DNA of 64,000 bases from Hawksworthiomyces lignivorus. Taxonomy: Eukaryota; Ascomycota; Sordariomycetes; Ophiostomatales; Ophiostomataceae. Of this stretch, positions 38,706 through 50,022 are shown one piece after another. Below the pieces are notes generated by a model that worked only from the letters and a program-made list of their open reading frames with translations, searched no databases and was not told the origin of the DNA. The translations under genes were made by a program, and so were the position numbers. Every line of letters starts with the position of its first letter. Within the stretch, counting starts at the first letter, position 1. The DNA is taken from assembly GCA_002917075.1 (NCBI GenBank), contig NTMA01000064.1:186001-250000 (forward strand). Reading direction: 5' to 3'.

Positions 38706-41143
38706 TTATTTCGTAGGGTCAAGTGCTCCTGACAGATTGAGCAACGAGGATATGGCTGCTTGTGCTTCTGTTCCCATTTGAAAAAATTCATCCACCTCAT
38801 GAGGAACATCTTGTGCCTCGGCTGGCAAGATGCTCCAGTCCGGATCCCACTGAAAAAATTTAAGGTCTTCAAACAGTGGAAATTCCTCACTGACGCCAAC
38901 ACTAGAATTGACCATTCCTAAGATGCCGTCCTCTAGGCTACCACCCCCGGAGATCCCACCAAATATGGGATGGAGGCCTATCTGCTCGTGATGGTTCCAG
39001 ATCAGAGGACGGTCGGGGAAAAGTAGGGCCTGGATCTCCTCCGTGATCGATGCCGCGACGGCTGCGTCTGTGTACGCGAGCTCGCTCTCATTGGCATTGT
39101 AACTGTCGCTATCGCAGCTGTTGCTGTCCAGAGCCGTCCGCACCCGGCTCACGAGCGGTGCTAGGCGGTCTGCGCACGCCGTAGCAGCTGTCCAGCGCTC
39201 GCCAATGTGTGTTATCACGGCGAGGCATTGGGGGATGTGCGTCTCTAGCATCAGCCGGGAAAGCTGGTCGCGCGCGGCCCAGCAGGCGTCCAGCGCAATG
39301 AGCGCTGTCTCGAAGAGGATGTGGACGCCGTGCCACGGATAGAATAAACGGCGCCGTCGCTCCTGGCCCAGGTAGTCCTCGACGAGGATACGCGCAGACT
39401 CGAGCACAATGCGGCGGTCGGCTGGAGTACGCAGCCGCAGCCGCGGCGTCGGCCTGTGGATGCGCGCGCGCAGGTGGTAGAACTGAATGTGCTGGAATTC
39501 GAGCATGTTGTACGGTGCAAAGCGCTGTGCCTCTGCGTACCACTTCTCGAGTCGGTCGGTTATGTCGGCGATCCACGTGTCGATGGCGACGAAGCCAAGG
39601 TCGCCGCCGCTGGTGTCGGCGGCCACAAAGTGCCTGAGGTCCTCCTCGAGGTGCAGGACACGGTGCACCTCCGTCTCGAGACATCGGTACTTCCAAATCT
39701 GGGCAGCCGCAGAGCGCCCGGGGCCGCCGCAGCCGTCATCGTCGGATAAGATGTTCGATAGGCTGGGGTAGTGGTCGTCATGCTGGGGTGGACAACTGGG
39801 GATGTCGGCCGTGATCACCTCCTCCGCGAACGACAGCGGTAGCCGCAAGTTCGTGCATAACGATCGCTCCATGCCGTAGGCAACCCAAAACAGCTCTGTG
39901 CGCCTGCGCCGGAGCTCAGGCGGCATCGTTTCTGGGCACTTCTGAAAGAGCCCCAGGTTTAGCACAATGCGGACGGCATTGGCGATGCACGTCCAGTTAT
40001 CCACCCGCTCTGGGCACATGTGTGCGTAGTGCGCTAGCAGGAGCGAGATCTCCAGCGCCCGTATTTCGCAGCCGTCCTCCATCTGCTGCAGATGCACCAG
40101 TGATGAGTTGTAGAATGACTCTGAAGCGCGCCGCGCTTGGTCGTTATCCTTCCAGGTAAGCGTCATGGCAGAGATGGCGAGCACGATGCACAGCACAAAG
40201 TATTCGTAATGATCCAGGCAGGTGATAGTGCTAGAGCCGGAACCGGAACCAGGCCTACCGGAGATGTCCCGTGTTGACTTCACTCTAGGGCTACTTAGGA
40301 GGGTAGGAACGTCATCACCACTAGCTATCTTCCTACTCGCCCTAAACCGCTCTACAATGCCATTCAGTGCCGCCCGTGTAACGCACGGGTACTGTGGCAG
40401 GTGTGTGTTGGCATAGTTCTCCACGATACGCTCGACGGCGGAGAACGGGACGCTTTCGAGGTCGATCACTGCCGCAGAAGCACCAAACTTGCTGCGGGGA
40501 ACACCTATGGGTGAATTTTGAATGGTGATAGTGTCGGTAAGCTGTGCATAACTCTCTGCCGTGGCCGTTGTTGCTGACGATGGTATAGTGCTGCTGTGGT
40601 CCGGCAGCGACGTCTTATCCGAAGGTTGAAGTGACTGTGACTGGTCGCGTACAATGGCAAGCGGCGGGCAGGACGGTTGGAATATCAGAGCAGAAGAAAT
40701 CTTAGATTGTAGGTATGACAGCGACGACGGGATGCTCACGGCGATTGTAGCACGGCCGATTATGGAGGACATTGAGTTGGGTACATTTTGAGGCGCCACC
40801 CGAAAGGCTAAGGTTTGGGCCTCAAGCTCAGCCACCCGTGCTTCGAGGGATTTGACTAGACTGGCCAAGAAGCATATGTCAAAATCCAAATCCAACAGGA
40901 TAGCAGCAAGAAGAAGCCATAGACTTACCTTCGCGGAACAGCCTCCCTTGTTACTGGGTCGAAGCCGACACACTCGGCCTTTGCCAGCTTGCAAGATGTG
41001 CATACTGGGAACTTGAAGTCGCAGTGCTCTGGGTTAGTCTACATTTATCTTGGTTTATAGTGATGCTGTCCACTTATCTTGGTCTTGCGCTTCCTGCATC
41101 GCATGCAGACCTTCGTGGATCGCCGTTTTGATCTCTGCATCAT
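38706..41143 (-). CDS. Zn2Cys6 transcription factor with probable AT-AC intron
   Basis: This is a nuclear pathway regulator. The model is complement(join(38706..40860, 40929..41023, 41078..41143)), giving 771 residues. Exon 1 codes for MMQRSKRRSTKVCMRCRKRKTK and exon 2 resumes CDFKFPVCTSCKLAKAECVG, so the zinc cluster is Cys13, 16, 23, 30, 33 and 40 with perfect 2-6-6-2-6 spacing. That spacing is obtained only if the first intron starts AT and ends AC (separate entry). Intron 2 is ordinary GT..AG and joins EAVPR to SLVKSLEARVAELEAQ, the coiled-coil dimerisation segment. The rest holds the fungal-specific regulatory domain, including LAISAMTL, EISLLLAHYAHMCPERVDNW and YGMERSLCTNLRLPLSFAEE. It is head to head with another Zn2Cys6 gene. 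Confidence 0.88.
41024..41077 (-). other. Probable AT-AC (U2-type) intron, 54 nt
   Basis: On the minus strand the intron starts ATAAGT and ends GCAC, with a CTAAC branch-like element at 41037-41033, nine nt before the end. Removing it joins KTK directly to the third zinc-binding Cys in phase 0. A competing GT..AG choice (donor at 41073, acceptor at 41029) also keeps frame but inserts Ile-Lys-His and breaks the invariant C-x6-C spacing. Confidence 0.65.
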
Positions 41144-41537
41144 CAACTCAGCGTTAAGCATGCGAGAGTGTGTCTGCTCCGCCGCCACCAAGATATTGAT
41201 GTCTCAGAGGGTTCACTTCTCGTCAACCACTTCAAGAGTTATCTTTACTTCTCACAATTGCAAGGGACACAAGCGTGCTTAGATGAGAGGTCGGCCACGG
41301 CTTTTCGCGGCAGTTTTCTATCTGCGAGCGGATATCGCCGAAACTAAAATGCTCGTAGAGCGGGGGCTGCCAGAGGTCTAGATCCACTTATCCGGGATCT
41401 TTTCCTTTGAACTACCATATCCCACCTGCAATGTAGAGACAATATTGCCATCATTACTCGTGTCATCACTGCTCTGTGCTGTGGCTCCGTAATGTCCATC
41501 CGTTACGCTGGCCTCGGTCCTTTGCATTCTTGCCAGA
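41144..41537. promoter_or_regulatory. Shared promoter of two divergent Zn2Cys6 regulators
   Basis: This 394-bp spacer separates the two divergent start codons. No obvious CGG-n-CCG operator stands out. The layout suggests co-regulation or cross-regulation of the pair. Confidence 0.45.
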
Positions 41538-43500
41538 ATGCTGCAGACATGTACACGGTGCCGAAGCCGACGGATCAAGGTGCTATTTTTTTTTTCCTTC
41601 GTCCTGCCATCTTGTCTCATTATATGCAGTGCTTGGTATAAGCTAACCGTTCTCATCCAGTGCGATTCGTTACTTCCCGCTTGTGCCAATTGTTCCAAGA
41701 GCGACGTTGAATGCACGTTTCACGACGGTGCTTTAGAAGAAGACGTTCCGAGAAGGTATGCGCCTCACGTTCCACCTCAAGCTGACCTACGAGGGTATCT
41801 TGTGACTGAAGGAAAAGCAGCTATGTGAAAGCCCTTTACGACCGCATCCAAGAGCTAAACTCTCAGCTCTCTTTGCTACCCAATAGTAATGCGGCCGCAG
41901 CTAAGTGAGCGAGCCAAGCATAATAACCTCCCTTGAGCTAGCACCTAAACTAACCGAGCTCTTTTTTACAGCTCTGCTTCCGGAGCGGCCGGTCCCGGTC
42001 AAATGGACCAGTCGTCACTATCAGCATGCGCACCTCGTTTCGTGCTCGTGTCCGGAAACCGCCAGGATGCCTACATCAATCAGTGCTTCCCGTCGCTCAT
42101 GACCGAAACCATTTTCGAGGTGCTTTCCCAGGCCCAGGAACAAGCCCAGAACCGAGACCCGGGCCACAGCCAAGCCAACTTAGACGCGCTTCCCCAGTTC
42201 GAAGCCATCGCAAACGATGCACCCATCCCCACCGAATTCCCCCCAATGGAACGGTCAGCAATAACGCCGAGCACGGTCCGGTTACTGCTTGCATGCTACA
42301 GCCGCTGTATCAAGCCGAAGTACGACATCCTGCCGGCGGCGGTACTTAGCCACGACGGTGTCAGCATAAAGAAGCTACACGGAATGGCCAAATTCCAGAT
42401 CTTGATGGCTTGCGCTATCGCCGCAGCGCACCAGAGCTATCGCACACCCGGCTGGCGCATCTACGCGCAAGTTTGCCGCGACTGGGCCAATGAGCTGATC
42501 ACTCCTATCATCTCGGCCGCGGACGGCAACTCGCTAACAGCGACGCTGCTGTTGCTAATTTACGAGCTAGCAGAGCCAAGCCGTGGAATCGTATGGGAGC
42601 TTCTGGATGTCGCTGTGCGGACGTGTCTGCAGCTGGGCTGGCACAGGCCGACCGACGAGCAAGGCGTTCTAGCTAGAGGCAGTGCCTCTTCTGATTTTGG
42701 AAGCGAAGGAGACAAAAACTCGGAGAAAATGAGGCTAAATATGTTATCGACGTTGAGCGACATAAACTGGTAAGTGATAAGATATTAATAGAGAGGACAA
42801 AGGAAATTTTGGACAAAGAATAAATGGAAGTCTGACACGTGTCAGCCTCCTCCAGACCACCTATAACCGACCGTATCTTCTCAGCACTATCGAGCTGCCT
42901 ATTGTTCTCCGAGGTAGCTTTCCCCTACAGACATATGTCGATCTGTTCCACGCCCTCTATGACAGTGGACGCCTCTACGATAACCGCGGCTGCCCCTTTG
43001 TGGGTGAAGTAGCGGCATGTATCGATCGTATTCCATTTATTGCGAGCGGCTCTGCAAATTCATCGATAGGCGGACTTATGGACGCGCCAGAGTTCACCCA
43101 GTCGCTCATACAGGAAACCTGGCTGCTATTCCTACCCATCTGTGTTCGCCACCGTCAGTGCGTGCATTGTTTCCAGGAAGCCGACGACCGCAGCGGTTAC
43201 GGCATGGCCACACTGCGCCAGCGCGTGATGGAAGCCGCGGCTCAACTGGCAGCCAACGTCCACCGCTTAGCCGTCACTAAGGATGCTTTTATTCCACCTC
43301 TCGCAGCCAGCACAAGGGCATTTATGGCCGGCTGCGCGCTGGCTGCGGGGATCGCTAAACGCTGGACAACACCTGAAACGCATGTTCAAGACTTAATCAA
43401 GTGTACAGAGGTGCTGGCGCTGTTCGCATCACACTGGGAGGGTGGGCACAGTTACTTGCATGTGTGGAGGACTATCCTCGATGCTGTGTACGACCTTTGA
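41538..43500 (+). CDS. Zn2Cys6 transcription factor
   Basis: This is a nuclear regulator. The model is join(41538..41579, 41661..41755, 41821..41904, 41972..42769, 42846..43500), giving 557 residues. Only four residues precede the first cysteine. The cluster is CTRCRSRRIK / CDSLLPACANCSKSDVEC, perfect 2-6-6-2-6 spacing, with intron 1 (GT..AG) falling between the Lys and third Cys, exactly where the divergent neighbour has its AT-AC intron. A short linker follows (YVKALYDRIQELNSQLSLLP), then a fungal-specific regulatory domain with AITPSTVRLLLACYSRCIKP, ATLLLLIYELAEPSRG and WELLDVAVRTCLQLGWHRP. Intron 4's acceptor at 42845 was chosen because the later AG creates a stop. The target genes are unknown; the aromatic/amide genes nearby are candidates. 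Confidence 0.85.
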
Positions 43501-43617
43501 GTATGGAGTGGGAAGAGAGCAATCTTCTTTTCTCCTTTAAATTCAAATTCCCTCTCTCAAACAGACAGATGCTATGCATTTTCACGCTATTGCTTTTCTG
43601 TCGCTTATATTCATTCT

Positions 43618-44727
43618 CTACTCTCCCACTGCCTCCAGCAAGATCGTCCGGATCGGTGGTGCCTCGCTCGGCCGGCCAAACGACACGTCCAGACGAAGTT
43701 CTGTCAGATCCATGATAATAGTTGCTAGAGTCTCCATGCGTTCTATGCCAGTGGTGTTCGGTGGGACCGACCGACAGATGGAGACAGGCGTGCCTTGTTT
43801 GTCGCTAAGCCAAGTACGAATTTTTGCAATATCCGCCGTCTGGCCTTCTGTCAGCACCCGAAGCCGCTCCAGGCGCGTAAATGAATTTTTGGACGGGTGG
43901 TCACGGATGCCGGCGGGGACATCCGGTGACCAAAGGTGGTTGGTGTGGAAGACAGTCCAGCCGCCCGGTGCCGGGTAGATGGGAGCCAGGCCTCTTGGTG
44001 TGCATTCCACCGTTGCAAAGCGGCCCCCACGGTCGGCAATGACAAAATTCGCGCATGACGCCACGCCCTTGCGCTGCAACATGGCTATGGCTTCGTCAAA
44101 TGATGCGCACTCGAGCACGCGGCGCATGGCTAGGTGAATAGGCATCTGCGACTTGTTCACGGTGCCACAGCGAATGGCGTTCATGCACACACCGACGCCC
44201 GCGTCGTTGAGGCCGAATTTGCCGACGATGCCCGCCTCGCCCATCATGCGGATGCGCGGCGCACCCGTCTTGTGAATATCGAAGAAGACGGTGGTAGCGG
44301 ACGCCTCGCTGACCCAGTCCCAGTTCTGCGCCAAGAAGACGCCTGGCTGGCCCGGGCTCTGCGTGGCCAGCGATGAGCAGCCGTCCGAGTAGTTAGTCAG
44401 GGCAATCTCGCTGCGTAGATTGAGGGCGAGTATGTCAAGGAAGTCCACGCCGGCGCCCGCTGCGATTCCTTGCATCTCTTCTACCAGATCGGGCTCGTTC
44501 GGTTTCAGCGCCGGCAGATATGTGGCGGCGCGCTCTTTCGACTCATGCCAGTCGGCCTCTGCCGTCTCTATGAAGAGTTTCTGATAGTTAATAATGCACG
44601 CGGCAATGCGCTGTGGAATTTGACTGCCATGGGCAAAACCAATTTCCCAGGCAGAACCGCGGGCGACGACCTCGGGGACGCCTTGCCAAAGGGGAGCAGA
44701 ATCAGCAACACTAGTAGTACTACCCAT
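43618..44727 (-). CDS. C45 Ntn-hydrolase / acyl-CoA:6-APA acyltransferase-like protein
   Basis: It is related to the fungal isopenicillin-N acyltransferase (PenDE) family; such proteins cleave or transfer acyl groups on amides. It is a single exon of 369 residues, the family length. Visible are an N-terminal GSAWEIGFAHG segment, EEMQGIAAGAGVDFLDILALN, and the autoproteolysis site Gly116-Cys117 in SDGCSSLA, which would expose the nucleophilic Cys at the start of the beta subunit. QNWDW and a later GVGVCMNAI segment are also family features. It does not end in a peroxisomal signal (last residues AVGE), unlike true PenDE. With no NRPS or isopenicillin synthase nearby, a hydrolytic role on an N-acyl compound is more likely than penicillin synthesis. 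Confidence 0.9.
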   Translation of the reverse strand: MGSTTSVADSAPLWQGVPEVVARGSAWEIGFAHGSQIPQRIAACIINYQKLFIETAEADWHESKERAATYLPALKPNEPDLVEEMQGIAAGAGVDFLDILALNLRSEIALTNYSDGCSSLATQSPGQPGVFLAQNWDWVSEASATTVFFDIHKTGAPRIRMMGEAGIVGKFGLNDAGVGVCMNAIRCGTVNKSQMPIHLAMRRVLECASFDEAIAMLQRKGVASCANFVIADRGGRFATVECTPRGLAPIYPAPGGWTVFHTNHLWSPDVPAGIRDHPSKNSFTRLERLRVLTEGQTADIAKIRTWLSDKQGTPVSICRSVPPNTTGIERMETLATIIMDLTELRLDVSFGRPSEAPPIRTILLEAVGE

Positions 44728-45258
44728 ACTTTCGTGGCTGCGCTTGTTAGCTTATGGGTACTCGAATGAAGAAAAATAGAGAATTAAAATAGAATTACCT
44801 ATCAGAGTATAACTGAGTATTATTTTTCTTGTTGTGTCTGACGTATTCAGCAGGAAGCCTCGCACGTTTTGAACCAACACACCGTTTGAGGCAACCACAA
44901 TGTAGGCATATAAAGCACAATATGTTTAGGTCTGTGATATGTTCATTCGTGTAGTTTCGTTCATTATAAGTATTTGGCCTTTCCTGGCTTTTTGCGTTCG
45001 TTTTGTTCCACCCGCCGGGCTTTTCCGACGGCAAAAAGATCGGGTTTCCGCGCTACACGGTTACAGTTGACAGGGCTGCAGCAGTGCCAATCAGAAGTAA
45101 AACAACTGCTCATCCAATTTAGAATGGAGAGTCAGAAAGTATAATTGACAAAAGATAAAATCCTGATAGTAGTTTGCAATGTGATGTCGATGCTTCTAAT
45201 GCTCTATGAAATTGCCATTGTCTTTTATTGAGAGGAGCATATCCTCTAGTCAGCAATC
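44728..45258. promoter_or_regulatory. Divergent promoter region of C45 hydrolase and aminotransferase
   Basis: This 531-bp AT-rich region separates the two start codons. A GC-rich patch with CCG/CGG triplets (cccgccgggcttttccgacgg, about 45009-45029) is the only candidate Zn2Cys6-type site seen. Confidence 0.4.
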
Positions 45259-46951
45259 ATGGGCTCTCAGATCATTCAGAGCAGCACCGCCGAAGTGAAC
45301 AATGACTACGACACTTATGTGGCTGGGGGATTTGCTCCATTCCCGGTAAGTATTGTTAATGTGTTTTCCTCGTATTAAATTCATTCCATCGCGACAACCT
45401 GACATGTATAGGTTGCCATTGGCAGCATCAAGGGAGCCACAGCATACGATGTTGATGGGAAGTCATATATCGACTTTCTGAGTATGATAGCCGTCAATAA
45501 CATGGGCCATGGACATCCCAAGATCTTGGAAGCCACTATCAATGCTCTCCAGCAGGGTGCCACTGTGAACCTATCTGTCCAAAATCCCTTCTATGGCAAG
45601 CTTGCAAAACGGCTACACGAGGTTGGTGGCGACCTGGGAGAAAATATCTAGAGCTTTCTCTTTGTATCTGAAAGTTATTTTTTAACAACTTGACTGGTAC
45701 TCTAGCTTTTCGGTTACGACCGTTTCGTTGCTCTAACAAGCGGCGGTGAAGCCGCTGATGCTGCCGTCAAGATTGCCCGCAAATGGGGCCATCTGGCAAA
45801 AGGCATTCCTCTGAATCAGTGCTGTGTGCTGAGCACCTCCTCTTGTTATCATGGCGTCGGATTATCCACACTATCGCTGTTCAGCCGACGAAATGCTTCT
45901 TTTGGCCCCTTCCTACCTAACACCGGCTGTGTGTCTCCTTCCGGTCGTCTCTTGCGCTTTGGCGAGCTGAAGGATGTTGAAAATGCCTTTGAAGAGGACG
46001 GAGCGCGAATTGCGGCTTTTATCTTGGAGCCAATCCAGGGCGCATCCGGGTGTGTGGAGCCCATTCTGTTATCAGATTTCTCAAAAGTCAATATGGCGAG
46101 TGTTGCAATTTATCTAATCAAGCAATGCTCTCAGTGTCATCATGCCTCCTGACGACTACTTGCCCGGCCTTGCCCATCTCTGCAAAAAGTACAGTATCCT
46201 ATTAATCGTCGATGAGATCCAGACGGGCCTAGGGCGGTGTGGCTATCCGCTCTACCACCAGAAGTTTAGCGTGCGGCCAGACCTTGTCATCCTTGGCAAG
46301 GCCTTGGCTGGAGGTAAGCAATTTAATTCAGTGAGATCTTTCACAGCACTTTAGATGACCACCTTTAATTGATACTTCTTCACGAGTGTATCCCATGTCT
46401 GGTGTCATGGGCAACAACCACATCATGGAGCTACTAGATCCTTATGAGTAAGTTTATATTTGCTGAAAAGGCATCCTTGCAACAATTCTGACCCATCTTC
46501 TTCATGAAGGATCGGCTCTACCATGGCGGCCAACCCGCCAGGCTGCGCCGCTGCCCTGGCTGCCCTAGATGTACTCTTTGAGGAGAATTTATCTGCTCGT
46601 GCTGTGGAAATGGGGAGTCTGCTTATTGCTACTCTGAGAGCCCTTGACCCGCCGCACGTTAAACAGTACGTTGGAAGCGGTCTTCTCTGGGCCATCGTAA
46701 TCAGCGAACGGCCGCCACAAGTAACGAGTCGCCGTGTCGTAGCCCTCCTCACACAGCGCGGTTTGCTGGCCAACGCCATCAAGGGTGGATACATTAGAAT
46801 TTGCCCACCACTGACCATTGAGCGCGAGCTACTGATAAGGGGTGCCGAGATGATTGCACAAGCCCTAACGGACGTGGAAAGCCAGCCGGAAGGGATTCCA
46901 GGCGAGACAGTGAAAATTAAGTATCCGGAGTTGATAACCAATGTCGTGTGA
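45259..46951 (+). CDS. Ornithine-aminotransferase-like class III aminotransferase
   Basis: This PLP enzyme is expected to transfer an omega-amino group, for example from ornithine to 2-oxoglutarate giving glutamate-5-semialdehyde. The model is join(45259..45345, 45412..45621, 45706..46049, 46135..46313, 46387..46447, 46510..46951), giving 440 residues. Conserved features are YIDFLSMIAVNNMGHGHPKI, LTSGGEAADAAVKIARKWG, LEPIQGASG joined to VIMPPDDYL by intron 3, the PLP-ring Asp240 in VDEIQTG, and the Schiff-base Lys269 in LGKALAGG (29-residue spacing, canonical), then VYPMSGVMG and GSTMAANPPGCAAALAAL. The sequence departs from housekeeping ornithine transaminases in places, so this may be a cluster paralogue acting on another omega-amine. 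No obvious targeting signal is seen. Confidence 0.86.
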
Positions 46952-47201
46952 ACTTAGTAGATGCACAAATAGCATTGACAAAATAGAAATAGATAATATG
47001 TAGCAAATTGACCTCCCGCAACCACTCACTGTTCTGTAAATCTAGGCGTGACAATCTTGCTGCTTTGGGCAATAAAAGAAACCAATTTTAGCTAGGTAAA
47101 TATCTGAGACGACAATATACAAGATACATGTGAAGCACTTGGCGCTGTACTAGTGCTCGCTCTGCTACGCTTTTAACAAACAAATCTTGAGCCTGTGCAC
47201 C

Positions 47202-49315
47202 CTATGCTACCTGCAAGAACCCGTCGTAGTACTGATCCAACCAACGGGCTGCTTCTAATCCTGTCTCCGCCCCAGCCTCCCATTGCTTAATTGAGCCGAC
47301 GTAGCCATCTGGGCGGACGTTCAAAACAGCGACTTGTCCTTCGGGCAGGCCCCCAAGCCACTTATCGGTGCATGTCAGCCCCCTTGTATCTAGGTGGGCC
47401 GCATTGTCCAAGTAGATAGTCCAAGGACTCTGGGATAGGACTGGTGGCAGTTCGGAGATCTCAAAAAGACTCTTATCTGACATAGCTATATTATTGGTTA
47501 GCTAGAGCAACTCCAAAGAGCGAATGGGGAGAAGAAAGATTGAAACAAATATGGGAGGAAATCTAGAAACACAACGACCCGGTATTGAAACATACTAATC
47601 AATGCAAATGTGAAAAGATCGCTAACTGCTGTATACCGCTCGGGGCAGAAAAACTCGTCCTCGGGCCCCGGGAGCCGTGGCTTTTTCGCATAAGACCGGC
47701 GGGCAGACTCGGAAACGCGGCTGATAAAAGACTTGGCCTCTATCAAGGCGCCACACAGGGCCCCCAGGAACGCTGCCTCCTGCGTGCCAACGAGGTTTGG
47801 CACGAAAATGTACATTCGGAACTGGCCCAGAGTAGGAATGTCAAGCTGCGCGGATACGGGATTTGCGTCAATGTAGCGTGTCAGCTTTGCTGGCGGCAGA
47901 TTGCATCCAGGCACCGCGCCGCATGCTGCGTCGTAGGGGAGGTTTAGAATGTTCGGCGCATATTCGACGCCTACGCCGGAGATGAACCGCACGTTGGTGC
48001 GGAAGTTCTCGGCGAGCGCTTCGCTGTCGCCGCTGGCGATTTGGTTGGCGTGCTCGTAGTCAAAGTTGATCAAGTCGTGGGCGATCTTTTTCCGCTCTTC
48101 CTCGTACGTGTCGAGAAGACCGGGCTTGGCTAGTCCGCGAATGGCGAGGTTTAGCTTCCAGGCCAGGTTCCACGAGTCGTGCATGCTTGTGTTCATCCCC
48201 TGGGCTGCCTTGGGCGAGTGCGAGTGGCTGGCGTCGCCAGCGATGAAGACCCGCTTGTGGGGGTCGGTGAACTTTGGCGCGACTCTCTGGGCCACCTGGT
48301 ACCGGCCAAACCATTCGATCGTCTTCCACTCTACGCGGTACGGCTGCAGGATCTCGTTTGCCCGCTGCATGACGAACGTCTGATCGAAGCCCTTGCCCGA
48401 CGCCGTCGACTTGATCTCAATATAAAATCGTGTCATGTTCCGCTCGCGGGGGATGAGAAGGATGGACCCGAACTCTTCGCTAAACACGACCGTCTTGCTC
48501 CAGATGTCCGGAAAGTCCGTCTCGACCACGCCATCCAAGACGCCCCAGACTGAGTCGTTTGACGTGCCCGCCGCATAGGCTTCGGGGATCGTTCGGCGCA
48601 CCTGCGAATGCGCACCGTCGCAGCCTACAATGTAGTCCGCCTCGACCGCCTTGTTGGCCTTTGTGACACTGTACTGGCAGTGCACCAGCATCGAGCCGGA
48701 GATGCCGTCGCCCTGGGAGCTGTATGTGTTGAATCTGGCGCTTCGCGTCACGGCAACGCCGCGCTTCAGGAGATCGTCGACGAAAAGGCTCTCGATCATT
48801 CCCTGGTGGCAGAGAAGGATGTACGGCTCGACCAAGTCGACAACTGCGGCCGGATAATGAATCTCTCGGCCCACCCGCCGCAAATGGGCCTTGGCGCCGT
48901 ATCCGTTGGTGGCGGCGCTCGACGTTCCATGCCACATGCAAATATCAAAGACCTTGGTGCCCAGCCGCAGAAGGTCGTCGCCGAGGCGCATCATGTGGAG
49001 AGTCTCAATCGTCTTTGGCTGGAGGCCATCGGCGCGGCCGACTGTGGTCTGATTCGGGCGCTCGTCGAGAATAATGAGCTTGGTGCCAAAGCGGGCCAAA
49101 TTTGCCCTGTACAAAGTCAATAAGCGCAAAGGTCAATACGAACAAGTCGCAGAAACACAGAGAAGCAGAAAATGAACAACGTACGCTAACATTAACCCGG
49201 CTGGCCCTGCACCCACAACACAGACCTCGCATCGCGGGGCGGGACCCTCCATCGGTCCGAGCATCGTGACAGAGTCGCAGCCGTCCGTAGACGACGGGGC
49301 GTGGTTGATGGTCAT
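47202..49315 (-). CDS. FAD aromatic hydroxylase, phenol 2-monooxygenase-like
   Basis: It is an NADPH-dependent flavoprotein ring hydroxylase of the phenol / 3-hydroxybenzoate hydroxylase type. The model is complement(join(47202..47485, 47596..49106, 49185..49315)), giving 641 residues, as expected for this group. Motifs are [20 protein letters not shown] (FAD-binding GxGxxG, rebuilt by intron 1), [16 protein letters not shown] (DG motif), and [20 protein letters not shown] (GD motif). The C-terminal thioredoxin-like dimerisation domain is split by intron 2 and ends with [17 protein letters not shown], typical of phenol hydroxylases. A CCCCAG...CTGGGG inverted pair lies about 230 bp upstream. 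It fits an aromatic degradation route with the CYP504-like P450; the exact phenol is not predicted. Confidence 0.9.
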
Positions 49316-49546
49316 GGCGATCCGATTTCAAAGATTTTCAGGGTTGTCGCATGAAAAGGATATGATCTTCTTGCCCGGGTTTTTGGATGTGCAGTACAGC
49401 TCCAGTCCTGTCTCATTTTTCTTGTATAATTTACAGCACAGAAAAATGATTGCTTTATGACTTCATCGAAAAAACTATGGACTCGTGTTACTTTTTTACT
49501 TCATCGTATGATTAGACAAGCTCTCTCGCCGCGTCTTCAATGGGCT

Positions 49547-49567
49547 GCCCCAGATTTCCCCTGGGGC
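49547..49567. promoter_or_regulatory. Inverted pair GCCCCAG-n7-CTGGGGC (candidate CreA double site)
   Basis: Two 7-bp arms flank a 7-bp spacer, each including the CTGGGG form of SYGGRG. It lies 232 bp upstream of the phenol-hydroxylase start. It resembles the palindrome at 27579-27592. Confidence 0.4.
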
Positions 49568-49903
49568 GATCCTTAGACGGAACCACGCTACTGCTCCCAT
49601 TTTTGATGATGTGGTTCGACGTTGCACCCCCACCTTTGTTGAAGATAACCCTTCTGGGAGCACACCCATGCAAGAATACGCCGTGGTGGCGTACGTTGCT
49701 CTGCTGTGGCGATGGTGTTATCGGATAGTGAGCTAGTCGTACACATGTTTCCTCGTCTTATACGCTACACTAGTCCGCAGCTCCCGCAACAGGGGGACCT
49801 TTGGATCAACTATTCGTAGGCACTAGGATGTATGCCGATTTACGGCAGGGTAGCTGGGAGATAATAGAAGCTAGGAGCACCGCTAAATGCCATGTCTGAT
49901 GTA

Positions 49904-49905
49904 AT

Positions 49906-49962
<57 letters not shown>

Positions 49963-49967
49963 NNNNN

Positions 49968-50001
<34 letters not shown>

Positions 50002-50022
50002 AAAGAAAGAAAGAAAAAAAAA
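49904..50022. other. Assembly gap (5 N) inside poly-T/poly-A runs
   Basis: Five N at 49963-49967 are flanked by long A and T runs in the order T-A-N-T-A, followed by A-rich sequence. The true sequence and length here are unknown. Confidence 0.95.

Noticed and set aside
39109..39771. Arg/Pro/Ala-rich open frames overlapping the Zn2Cys6 regulator
   Set aside because: They are frame shadows of the GC-rich coding exon of the regulator.
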